DNA of 25,697 nucleotides. It comes from Plakobranchus ocellatus. Its lineage: Eukaryota > Mollusca > Gastropoda > Plakobranchidae. How positions within the stretch are numbered: position 1 is the stretch's first letter; every line of letters starts with the position of its first letter. Positions 1-12,500 of this stretch are shown here, in pieces. The notes under the pieces were generated by a model that saw only the letters and a program-made list of their open reading frames with translations, was not told the origin of the DNA and did no database searches. The position numbers and the translations under genes are program-made. The stretch covers positions 333,754-359,450 of the forward strand of contig BLXT01008342.1 of NCBI GenBank assembly GCA_019648995.1, given 5' to 3'.

Positions 1-335
1 TTTTTTTGATTGAGAGTAAGCACCTCTGCACTGTAGTTATCAATGAACACTACTGTTCACGTTAAATGTAATTCTTTTTTTTTTTTCTTTAATGGTTAAA
101 ACTGATGGAAACAAGAACTAATTTCACTAAAGTTCAAATTATTTTTCATCTTTCCATAAATATATGGTTTTACTAATGTATTGTCTCAAGCATAACAAAT
201 TTTCAAAACAGGCTATTCTTTAAACGTAGTTAATTGCCATGCCAGCATTTTGTAAACAAAAACCCTGTGACTCATTGCAGGTGGGCATTTGCTCGACATA
301 TTTAGCTCCATTAGAGTAAGTCATAGTTAACTGAC
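1..335 (-). other. Intron 20 (partial), no recognisable content
   Basis: AT-rich sequence after the exon 20 donor. It contains a short T tract (about 76-88) and nothing I can identify; no continuation of the ER domain is visible in any minus-strand frame. Confidence 0.75.
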
Positions 336-521
336 CTGGCCTACACCTCCACTACCAGAATGAATGAGAACTCTTTCTCCTTTTCTGATTCTGCCTCTTG
401 CAACCAAAGCATAGTATGCTGTGCAGTACACAACTGGAACAGTAGATGCCTCCTCCATATTCCAGCTTTCTGGAATCTCCCACAGGAATCGTTTGGCTGT
501 GTCTACCATGGTGCCTAGGCC
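336..521 (-). CDS. FASN: FASN exon 20: ER nucleotide-binding loop (residues 1680-1741), last exon in window
   Basis: 186 nt, phase 0 both ends. Encodes [20 protein letters not shown], then [20 protein letters not shown] and ends GSGGVGQ, the NADPH-binding loop of the enoyl reductase. Acceptor is TTTTGGTATGTAG; donor CAG|GTCAGT at 335. The next exon, expected to begin AAI- or a near variant, is not visible in 1-335. Confidence 0.93.
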
Positions 522-3500
522 CTACATACCAAAATATATAATTTAATGGTTAGATTGCATTACCATCTGGGCATCTTTAGTAAACTTTAACTATGAACTA
601 AATACAAATGTTTTCAAAAAACAAAAAGATGCAATAATAGGATTAATGTTCATTGATATTCATCTTGATAGGTATAGCTGTAAGTACTTTTCTGTAAAAC
701 ACAACAAAAAAAATTGAAGCAGCTCATTATATTTTAAGAAGGATTGGTATAAAATCTAATAGATTAAAGAAATATGTTTACAAATATTGAATTCCAAGAA
801 CATGAGATAAGAAATAATATAGCTTTAGTTAAATAAAACCCATCTGATTTTACACTGATAGATTGTAAAGACAAATTTTTATACAAATTTTATGGCTAGA
901 GTTCAATTGTGACCAATAGGGATATTTAAAGCTATTCAGAGACTCCTAAAATGTAAAGCATTCAGGAACAGCTGAAGATAATCATAATTCTTTGACATTT
1001 CAAAGAAAGCTTACTTTTGCTGGCAAAATACCCATGACTCGTTTTCCCGCTGAGTCTCTGCCTGAGAATTCCATGCCCATAATACAGTCTTGAGTCGCCA
1101 TATCTCCAGGTAGAGCGTCAGGTGGTAGTTTGCCAGAGGCAAGCATCACATCACGGAAGTTGAGTGAGGTGTAATATACACTACACAATTCCTTTTGGTG
1201 GCCATTCTTGTGGAAGTGTTTGAGAGGAGATTCAATCCACCTCAAACTTGACAGGTCACCCCGTGTGAGAGCATTCACATAAGCGTAGCTTGCAGGCTTC
1301 TCTTGGATGTTGGAATCTGAAGAAATTAGTTTTTGTTTTTACTCTAAGATTTCCTACATGGAAATGCTATTGTTGTCAAAGGATTTCTAATTTTCTCATA
1401 CTACAGATGTTTTTAGTGCTCAGCAAAAAGACGGTTTGGAACTTTGCAACAGAAATGAGAAGCTATTTAAATTCATGAGTAAAATGCAAAGAAATCATTT
1501 TAGTATGTAACATGCACAGACAAACAAACGATGAAATGGATGGCATACAACAAAAGAATAAAACAAAACACACACAAAAAAAAAAATGTGTGGTATCATA
1601 TGATCTGGTCAAGTTTTGTATTTTTTTTTTTTTTTAATTTGAATACTCTGCTCATTTAAGACAAGAGGTGAAACACGCTGAGGCAAAAACATTAACTGAA
1701 ATTTTAATAGCAGTAAAGCAAAGACCAGAATGGTTAATTTATAATGGTACCAAAGCAGAGAAATGAGAGAGAAAGAAAAAGCATAGTGTCTGCTTCTATC
1801 TTCCAAGAAAACTACAGTTTGATAATAAATTATATCTTCCTTCTAGCTTTCACTATGAAATAATCAGAGCTATATCAACATTCTATAAAACATTTAGACT
1901 GATCTCATTTAGACAAGAGGTGAAACACGCTGAGGCAAAAAACATTAACTGAAATTTTAATTGCAGTAGAGAAATCTAATTTCTTTGAAGTTTTCTGAAG
2001 GCAGCATGTGCAAATGAAGTTGCTAGACTTTTTATCAAACCCTTGCTTTTTAAAATATCACATAAAATTTCCTATTCTTAATAAGTATATCAAAGAAATC
2101 AAAATTAGTGTTTGATGACAAGAAAAATGGGGTTATCATAATGAAAGAAACTGTATGGGACCATCAATCATGAAAAATGAAGTTCCTCTACCTGTAGAAC
2201 TAAAAAAGATGGAGAAGACAACTGGATCAGACAACAATGCAATCAGTCCAATCAAAGCTCTCAAAAAATTTGGGACTGAAAAGTTAAAAGCTCTCTTTAT
2301 AGAGATAAACTACAGAGGTATCCAACATTTATATTTATTGCCCTATCAAATAAATAGGGAGCCATTGAATGTAAACAACATAGAACTATCAGTGTAGTCA
2401 AATAAATAGGGAGCCATTGAATGTAAACAACATAGAACTATCAGTGTAGTGAGCCATGTCATAAAGATACCTTAGACCTCAATAACACATATTAGGAATA
2501 AAGTGCAGCACTAGCAATCGACAACTAAGTCAACTTTTTTCTTTTTGAGGAAAGCATGGACTGGGTGTTATTACCCAATCTATTCTCTGTATACAGCAAA
2601 ACTATTGTGAGCAACTAAGAGGGCATGCCTGGAATCAAAGTTTGTGTGACGATGATAAATAATATTCAGTCCTGAATTATAGTCTCAATTGCAGAACTCA
2701 AAACTGGCTTTCAATGTCCTCAATTATATTCTCATTTGCAGAACTCAAAACTAGCTTTCAAAAGCTAGTAGGTTCAATCGATATGTAAATAAAAAAAAAA
2801 GGGATTGAGCTTAACAGCAAAAAGGCGCGGGACATTTAATATACTTGTAGAGAGTACAGAAGTCAAACAATGAGACACTTTCAAATATCTGAGTAAAAAA
2901 AAAGTGTAAGTAATCTTTTTAAGGATCAGCCAGCCACAACAGTTGTTTGCATTGGCACAGTGCTAGCCAGGGTCGAATTTTTTAGAGTTGATTTATGCTC
3001 GACTGCAGTGAGTGCTCTGTTGCTTGAAGCCAGTAGCCACATGTGCCTCTTAGTCTGTTGTTGCCTGTACATAATCTACAGATTAAGGTTTGGCATTGTC
3101 TTCTCAATAGATGGTAGGGATCCTGTTTGTTCTAGGATGACGATTCTCATTCCATGTAGTTCTGACTATTGCTTTGATTAAACTTTTGGCTTCTTCAAGT
3201 GACATTTCTGTGTCTATTTGCAACATTGAAATTCTCTCTTTAGCCAATCTGTCTTCAAATTTAGTGCCAGGGATTTGGCAGTGCCCAGGAATCCATTGGG
3301 GTACAGAATTGCTCTTCAAAAAATAAAATCTGTCATTGATTAACAAGATTTGTCTATAAAAAACCAGACTAAGAACAAGTTTTATAAATTACTATCCTCA
3401 TGTATGGAGGCGAGTCATAAACAATAACCAAACAAGTGCAAAAGAAATTCTAACCATTAGAGATGTGGTTTCTGGGACAAATTTAAAAAATACCATAGAC

Positions 3501-6500
3501 TGCAAAGAAATTCATTGTGTAAGTAGAGAGTGTAAGATCATCACTCAAGAGAATGTGTAGCTGAGAAGCAAACCTAGCCGGGCCAGGACAATAGTAGTGG
3601 GGCTCAAAACAGGGACTTGGGGCACATAATAATATCAGGAAGACATACGGCAAGAGAAGCAGGGGAAGGAAAAAAATCCATAATATTGCACAGAATTACC
3701 TCATGGATGGTGACAGACAAAATATCAGACCTAATCATGTTGGCAAAAAATCTGGAGAACCTTTGGAGGGAAATGGTTGCCACCACCATGAGAGGCAAGG
3801 CCCAGTTGATTGACCACACAGTAGTTATAGTAATAGCAAAAAACAGATAAACATACTTTTGTTCCTGATGCATTCCATAAGTTAGCTTAGTTCAAGCAAG
3901 ACCTATAATGAGAGAACTTGATGATGGTAAAGAACCTGGGATGCCATTGATGCACAACTGAAAATAACAGCCAGTAGTATGTGGGAACAAATTCATGTGA
4001 TTTCCTTTAACATCACCCATGTCTTAATCCTATTTGTATGTATGTTTTAGGAAAAAAAATGCTGCTTTATCTGAAAATTAGATTTCTTTTTTGCTATTCA
4101 AAACATCATTCAAAACAAAGCCTAGGTGGAAGAATTAAGGGAAAGCATAATTTTAAACAATATTATCCACCAAAAATGATACTTGCTTGTTTTGAATAAC
4201 AACTATAACTTTTTGAAGGTACAAAAATTCTCTTGCTGTGTGAACTTAGCACTGAAAAATCTCAAGGGACTAAAATGAATACATATGCATTACAGAATTA
4301 GTCCTTGTTTCCACCTTGCAATTCAATTGAACTGATCAGCCAAATCTGACAACAAAAATCATCTACTATTGACCCACTAAAATTTTTCATGGTTTCTAAC
4401 AGTTAAAATAAGACCAAAAGTTAAGTTGGTCGAATGATTTTTTTTTAATTATGAATAACTCCTACAAAAAGTTCTCATATGGAGAAATTTTAGTATATTA
4501 TAGTAAAGTGTAACTGCAACTCACCAAGAGGCATGGATAAATGCCGAAAAGATCCCCAGGATCCATCTCTGAACACATTCATAAATATGTCTTTCTGCAT
4601 TAATGTTTTGAAGACAGAACTGTTGACCGAGATTTCTGGCAATTCTGAAGATTTTAAATTGCTGCACAGGATGCCACGAATTTTTGCACCCCCAGCCTCA
4701 AATTTGAGACAGTTCATTAATCCAGCAAGCCCACTGATTTCATTTTTGGCCACAAGCCACAATCTAGCATCCTCAGGAGCTTCCTCTATTGCTTTCACCT
4801 TTGATTTCAGATCCTCGAGCCATGAACACTGTAGATCATCAATGCAAACAATGATGGGATCAATGGAAAGTTTCACTCGTTTTCTGAGAAGGAATAATGT
4901 GGACAGAAGATCATCAGATTTTTTATACACCACTTCATAATCATGGTGAGAAAATACTTCTACCCAGGATCCCTCTGTGAGGTAGCAACCACAAACACGG
5001 CATAAGTCATTGTGACTTGCTGGAAGATTTTGTGAAAGAGCTTCTAAGGCAAGAAATAATGGGAATGAATTGGTGACTTCTTCTACAAGAATAAAACCAC
5101 CTGGTGCTACCATATCTGAGGCAAGGGTCAATGTTTTGTTAATATCTGTCTGTTTATGGAGAACATTTTTTAAAATTAATAAATTCACTTGGCCTGGGGG
5201 AACAGATTCAGCTGTTGCAAGATCCCACTGTGAGGGTTTTACTCCCAAACTTTTGGCATCAGTATCCAACTGCTGCTTGTCCGCAGCTGTGTAGTTGAAA
5301 CTGTGCATAGGGTCTGTCTTTGTAATGGGAATGATCTTGCGGTAGAGAGCACTTTGTGATGCACCAACCTCAAACACAGCTATTTTCTTTGAATTGGTAT
5401 TTTCAGCCACAATATCCAGACATGGCTTGAGAATTTTCTCTTGGTTGAGGCATGAAATAAGACGATCTGATGCCAGTTCTGATTTATGGGAGTTTAAAAC
5501 AGCACGAGCATTTTCAGGTAATGATTTGGAGGCTGACAAGTTCAACAGCTTCACTAAAGTTTTAGCTAGACCAGAGTTGGGATCAGATGAAGCAGCTTCC
5601 AATGTAACAATTCTGCCATCGGGCACTTTATTGTTTGACAGAACCTCTTTCAAAAGATCCTTGTTGAGAACACCTTCTGATAAATCTGCCTCCACCAGTT
5701 TTTTTAGTCCAGTCAAAGCAAAGTCTAAACAATTTGAAGCATATTGCCGTAGTGCTTGTGGAGGTTGAGTGTCAATGTTGTCAGTGTATGGCACAAAGCA
5801 ATGTTCCTCAAGGGTGGGTGGTGTCTGAAGTACTCTCTTCGGAGCAACAGTGGTATGAAGACCTTGCATTTCGACGCCACCACTTGTTATCATGTCCAGA
5901 GTGTTGTCTACACATACTGGGATGCCTGAAGGAAAATTTTCAAATATGTTGGATAATTTCTTTTACTTACAATTTGTTCCTATAGCTTAAAAATACAAAG
6001 CTTACAAATAAAAACTGTTTTATTTTGTTTCCCCTAAAATTTTCAAACAAATTTGATATAACATGGTTAAGTAAATTGCTAAGTCTATATTAAAAAGTGC
6101 TTTTTTTTTTAAATCAAAAAATGTAAAGCGTTTTAGTCTGATTAATTCACAAAGAATTCTTTTATAAGCTTATGCTGAATGCTACGCTATAATTCATAGG
6201 CAGAAGCAGTTCAGAGGTCTGTGAGGATTGACTAATAAACTATCCAACCATGTATCTCAGTAATTTTACAAAAAGCATATATCACTTGTAACATAAAGAT
6301 ATCTGGCTGTATTGAATGAAAGGAGATGTTTATACAAGAAAAAAATTGATTATTATTATGTTGCTAGTGATTTCAAATAATTCATGCATGTTGAAAGAAC
6401 ATTTCAAAACAAAAACGATAAGAATACAAACAATTTTAAACGTTTTTTGTTTTGGTTTAACAGGTGTGGGGTAGTTATATTCTTTATATCTGTAAGAGAC

Positions 6501-9500
6501 AATGACTAAATTCATATTTCTTAGATTTTAGACTCATCACTCCATTAACGTTTTATTTCAGGAGTGGATTACTGCTTACGAAATATGAAAATATCCCCAA
6601 ACAACTTACTGAAAGGCTCCTCATCTTCTATGGGCATAGGGGGATGTTCCTTGGGATCAATCTTCATCGACTTGATTCTTGTTGGAAGGCGCAGAGCACG
6701 GCCTGGCAAGGTTAAAATCTGTGCCTGCATCATTGTGTCAAGGAAGGATATCCAACGCCCATTCCAGAGTACCTGACCAGTTTCACCTACATTTCAAACA
6801 TATGTTAAAAAGTTGAATTTCGAAATATGGTATTTCCTTTTCACTTTGAGTGATAGCTCATAGATAAGTTATTTTTTCTGCCATGCATAGTAAAGCATTC
6901 TTCATTTTCTGAAATATTGAAAGTTCCCTTTTTTGACTTCCTATCAAAAGGTTATTGTTAACCTCATGGCCCATAAGACCCTTAAAGGTTACAACATAAA
7001 TTGAAAATCTCCCAAGCACAATCATGCTGACAAGATTAATTTTTCATACAAGACATTTTACTTTATTTTTTCTCAGGAAAGCAAAAATTAAGGATGTCAA
7101 ATTGAGTGAATCCTACCAAACTTTATCCAAAATTGACAGCTTGTAGGATTTTAAGAAAAAATTACCTGTCAGACTTGCCATTGTTAAACCCTGGAAAGTA
7201 GGGCCATACTCATAACCACGCAGTCTCAACTCTCTGTAAACTTCCTCCTTGGTTAAAGTAAACTTTGTTGACTCATTTTTATTCATTACGCTTTGGACTG
7301 TTGGGTACAAGTGTGCATCTAGGAAAGGGTCATCAGGAGTGGAGATAATGCCACTAACAACTAAGGAGTCGCCCTCACAAATCTCAAAGTCTCCGGTGCC
7401 AGGCATAATGGTGATAGTAAAGGTGACAGTTCCTGCAAAAATGATTTTTCAAAAATCTTCAAACATTATTGACTCAACATGAAAAAAATTTATAAGGCAA
7501 AAGAAGAAATAGCTTACCATCTTTTGCTTTATTCTCATTTTCAGGAGTTGGGAAAAAAGATAATACTTTAAAAATTCTGCAAAGTTATGCTTTGAACAGA
7601 GTTGGTAGCTAACAAGTAAACCAATGCAAAAAAGTCTGGGCTGTAAGGAGCTTATTAATTGTTAGAATGGAAAGGTTTGAGAAAATGAACTGCAAACGGC
7701 AATTCTAAAAATATAATCATTTGAAATCAGGTGAACCAAATTAAATTATCTGGCAGATTTCAGCATTTTTAAAAAAAAGATAAATGCCATCGATATTGCA
7801 TGCAATGGAAAGGATCTAAGCTTTTCTTAAACATTTGTCATTCAAATCTAATGCTTTAACCTGCAGGAGTGGCATAAGCCAAAGTATTACCATTACCTGA
7901 AGGAGGTAAAACAGTGGCCCTGTGTATTTCCACATTCTGGAAAATGACTGGCATCTGTTCATAAAGCTGTCCCCTCAACCGTGCAAGAGCTCTCCATGCA
8001 AGTGTCAAGTAGCCTGTGGCAGGGTATAAAACTCTTCCATCTATTTTATGGCCAGTCTAAAAAAAAAAATTGAGATAAATAGATGCCAAAAGTCAGCATG
8101 TGCACATGATTTGAAATATATATTGCAATGTTTTAACAACTTTTGGCAAAATAATTTTACAAAACCATGTTGATGAAAGGAAAAGCTAAGTCACTCAAAT
8201 ATGAAAAAAAGGTAATGATATTACTCTTAGTCATATTAAGCAGTTATTATAAAGCATGTTTAGAGAAACAAAATTAATGTTTACTATAGGTTATGCACAA
8301 AGAATGAAAAGTGGAAATAATTTCAAGGACATCCATGTGTGTCTTGAGACCAGTTTGAAGAGGTTGCAAGTTGCATTTTGAACATTTTAAACCACTGAAG
8401 TAGCCTAAAACTTCATATGAAAATTGCAGTGGTGAAAACTGCAAAGAGCTGTGCTCGCACTGAGTCATGATATTAAAATTTTCTTTTTCAAAAATTTTAT
8501 ATACAACATCTATTTTCACTGATACTGTTCTCAAGAAATAAGGTGCAAATGATAAATTAGAATAAAAAAAACCAATATTTTTGCCTGAGATTAAACTTTA
8601 GATTTGACCATATCTAGAAAATGCTTAAAATCTTCATGTAAACTTTTAGCGCCAAATGCCAAGTGATCCTATTGTACACACAAGTATATGTTAAAAGTGA
8701 TCACTGTTATTGTGCATTCACTGGTTAAGGACTGTAGAGTACATGAGGATAAATGTTATCCAGAGTTTTTGCACTCATATAGTAATTTCTTTTTTTTTTT
8801 AACTGATTAAATGATGTAATGGACATTTTGATTCCTTAAAAATATAAAGCGTATGACCTTTTTGCTGATTAAAAAAAAATTATGCAGATTTATACTATTC
8901 AATTGAATGACAGTTTTGTCAGTTGCAACCGTAGATAATCTAGCGTTTATACACCGAACACTAGCTGATTATGATGTTTGAATGTAAAGGTTGTTTCTGC
9001 TTTTCTCAAAACCAATGTCTAAATGTGTGGTGAAAGCTTGACTTCAATTATAAAAATTTTATAATGTATATATACTATCATTATTTCTTTTCATCCATCT
9101 CACATGTCCTAATGTATTGCACAGTCAACCCTGCTTGACTGTTTGGCACAACTGTTGGCAGGTGAAATTCTAGATAGCTTAGAAATATAAATGATTATAC
9201 AGCACTTAAAATGGCCCAGAACATACATGCCGCAAAAGGATCCTCGTTTTTGGATTTTGAACCAGTGATAATGCATGATATATCCTGTTTTTTTTCCAAC
9301 AATCATAATATGCCTATAAAAAGGCACAGAAAATGCACTACTGACCCAGCAAAGCTCACAAAAAAATGTAGCTTTTCATCACATGTTAAAGCCAAAGTGC
9401 TCTTAAGCCATCTTTCATGTTACATTGCAGAGGGAAAAACTGCTGCAGGAAAAGACAAAATGGAGCCATTCACTTTCACTCTCATTCAGAGCTATTAGGC

Positions 9501-12500
9501 TGGGGTTTTTTTTTTATCCATTTCAACATGTTTCCCTGGATAAGATGGTCATAGACTGGAAGGGAAGATGGAAGTACAAGCACTTCAAGCAAAAAATATC
9601 ACAAAAACTTTTGGTCTTTACAACAAATCTACTGCCAACTGTTAAATATTTTTATCTACATTGGCAAGAATACATCTTAACGATCTGATTGCTCATCAGC
9701 AGTGCATTTTTTATACTCTGACGAGTCTACATGTAATAGGAAATCAAATTTTTGTTCGCAGGCACTCTTGTAAAATATTTCAACAGCAAAAAAAGTTATT
9801 TCACTAGAACTGAAAGCATAATACTTTAGCCAGCCTGAGACAGGTTAGACCTCAAGAAAGAAAAAACTTAGAAAAAGTGTACTGCAGTGTCATGCAAAGC
9901 AAAACAGCTGATGCACTACTCAGCAGAGAAAAACTTCGCCAGACATGATCACTGCCCACAACAGCACAAATGATGTGATTGCATGGATCACAATTTGTCA
10001 CATTATGGAGGATTGCAAAGAAAAACTTTAAAAGATCTAGACTTGGGCCTGCCTGATTCAGAATCTGCGCTTGACGATTCTAGATCTAGATCTACAGTAG
10101 ATCGTTTTCGCAACTTTTTTCTCTCTGGTTGGTATTCTGAGTCTTTATCTGAATCTACAACCACTTTTAATTCACTCTCAAACATGGCAAACGGAGAAAT
10201 CAAGTATCACCGACCTCAACTCAACTGAAAAAAATCGACTGCACAATATTTTGATAGAAACTGGAAGTGGACTTAGAAAAAGATTTGGTAAAAAAAACAG
10301 TAACCGATAAACTCCCCTGATACTTTCTCAGACGGTAGCCAAGAGGTTGTTCTTGAGTGTAGGATAATTCCTCTACCAAACAAGTTTATTGTAGCAGAGG
10401 AAAAAAATTATAATGGCTGCCCAAGTGTTTCACAGGCCAGGATCAGCTATAGGCAACCAAAAGCCTTTTTCGTGTAACACACAGGAAAATCCCCGTGCGA
10501 GTTAAAAACTAAATGGGCAATAACATGTGAAAAATTTTAATCACAGGTATACGAATTTCCTGTAACTGAGCCCCTTAGGTAAGTAATTATGGTAACATTT
10601 TTTATGGTTGTTACACCATACACATCAAAACACAAATATTCTATAAAAACTTACTAAAAAATCTACATGTATGCACTTTTACTTTCTCATCCATTTCTGA
10701 AAATTTTGTAATCTGGCTGAGTCCCTGAGTAATTAACCCTATTTTTTTATGATTTTACCACAACACATATCAACACACAAACATTCAAACAAAATCTTAT
10801 AAAATAAATATGCATATTTCTCTTTCTCATCCATTCCTGAACATATTGATGTACAGAGAATAAAATGTGATAAGACCCTGCTATATATGTACTCATACTT
10901 AAAAATAATCAGGGCAAAATTTTTAAAAAATATGGAGACAATGATTGATTATTAAGAATTTGTACTTACTATGTAGTGATCTGCAGACTCCTCAGAGATA
11001 TCAATCTCAAATTGCGCATCAGAAGAAGCTCCACCAGATTTGACTACAAATGACTCCTCAGTGGGTGCTTCCCAGTCAGCAGAATGATCCCAAATCTTGG
11101 TTATACAGCTTGAAAGATTGGGTGTCCCTCTTGAAACCGGGAACTCAACAGATGGATACACTTTCAGAGCACTAAGGTTCATGCCATGAGTGAAGCATCT
11201 ATATTGCAAAAATATGTGTTATTTATTAGGTCATTTCTATACACACATCATTTTTGCTGAATCCAGTGACAATATACCACATAATTACAATTTTAAAGTT
11301 GAGTGAATGATTTTTTATTTAATCTGGCTTTTCTGAGTGCAAAGCTTTTTTAAGTTTCCAAATTCTTTATCTACAACCTGCAATATAGCATTTTAAAGAT
11401 AAACACAGAAAAATCGTGAAAGTCAGAAAATCATGCTTTCAATTTTTGTTTCAATTCTAAGGCAACTAATTTTTAAAAGATCTTATTTAAAACCTGTGAT
11501 GTGGCATTTTGAAGATGAAAATAGTGAAATATGAACTTACAAAATGGTCTTTTAAATTTTCGGTTTTATTTTTCGGTAATTCATTTTTTAAACATCTTAT
11601 CTAGAACCTTAAGATATAGCATTTTGAAGAATATCAGAAAAATTATGAACCTTAAAAAATTGTGTTTTCAGCTTTTTGCTTTTATTCACAGGTAACTCAT
11701 TTCAAATATCTTACCTAGAACTTGAGACATAACATTTTGAAGATGAAAAAAAACCCAAAACATGAAACGTGGACAATATGTTTTCAAGTTTTGTTATTTA
11801 AAGTCAATTAATTGAAGCAAAATAATTTGTCAAGATAACTTTGTAAAAGATTTGCATACCTGCTTACATGGGATCATCCAATTTAGAAATCCAAGAGGAA
11901 AAAAGTAATTTAGACCAAAAACTAGTGACAGCAAAAATGCAAACCAACTTATATTGACTGACTGTACCTCCACTCCACATGTAGTCTATAGATTTAAAGC
12001 TAAGTTAAAGAATGCAGTCTTTAAATTCAGTAGAAGGCTGACTACTCAAAGGACAAGTCTGCTTTGGATTTTTCCATATGTCTGGCTCTTTCAGTAAAGA
12101 GAGCAGTTTTTATGTGCTTCAAGTTGAAGCTCAATCATAGCAAAGTCTATTATGAATCAGACACAATTGTGTAATTTGATGCATTTTTGTAATATTTACA
12201 CTTTTTTTAGTTATCAATATAAAGCATTATAGAAAATATAATGTTCAACAAAAAATTGTATGGAAGTGGCCTTATGTAAAAATTTCAGATATGATAAAGA
12301 CTTAGGTCTAGATGTGTAAAGAAAAAAAAACAATATTTTTAATTACATATAGTAAATTATTTCACCACATCACTTACTTTCCAAGGCTTGCAAGGAAGAA
12401 CTCAATGTTATTCTCATGAAAGCGCTTCATTACACTGACAAATGTTGAGTCTGTGCTCAAAGATCTTTTCAGGATAGCCTGCAACAGACCATGTGGGGCT

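Larger units (their letters stand above)
1317..4524 (-). other. Intron 18, repeat-rich 3.2 kb
   Basis: The largest intron, between exons 18 and 19. It holds three LINE-derived fragments and three direct or tandem duplications, listed separately. The stretch 3870-4524 is AT-rich with nothing identified. Confidence 0.85.

Noticed and set aside
5345-5400. Active C-methyltransferase domain
   Set aside because: The SAM-binding glycine loop is degenerate (GASQS), as in other animal FAS enzymes.
4533-5768. Several plus-strand open frames (4533-4940, 5070-5294, 5394-5768)
   Set aside because: They are antisense to the 1401-nt FASN exon and have no recognisable motif; they exist because a long coding exon leaves few stops on the opposite strand.
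9211-9688. Plus-strand frames at 9211-9498 and 9425-9688 as a gene
   Set aside because: No recognisable domain, no splice or promoter context, within intron 14; lengths are compatible with chance.
11365-11800. 115-bp array as a CRISPR or centromeric satellite array
   Set aside because: Only four diverged copies, no repeat/spacer structure, and it sits in an intron.
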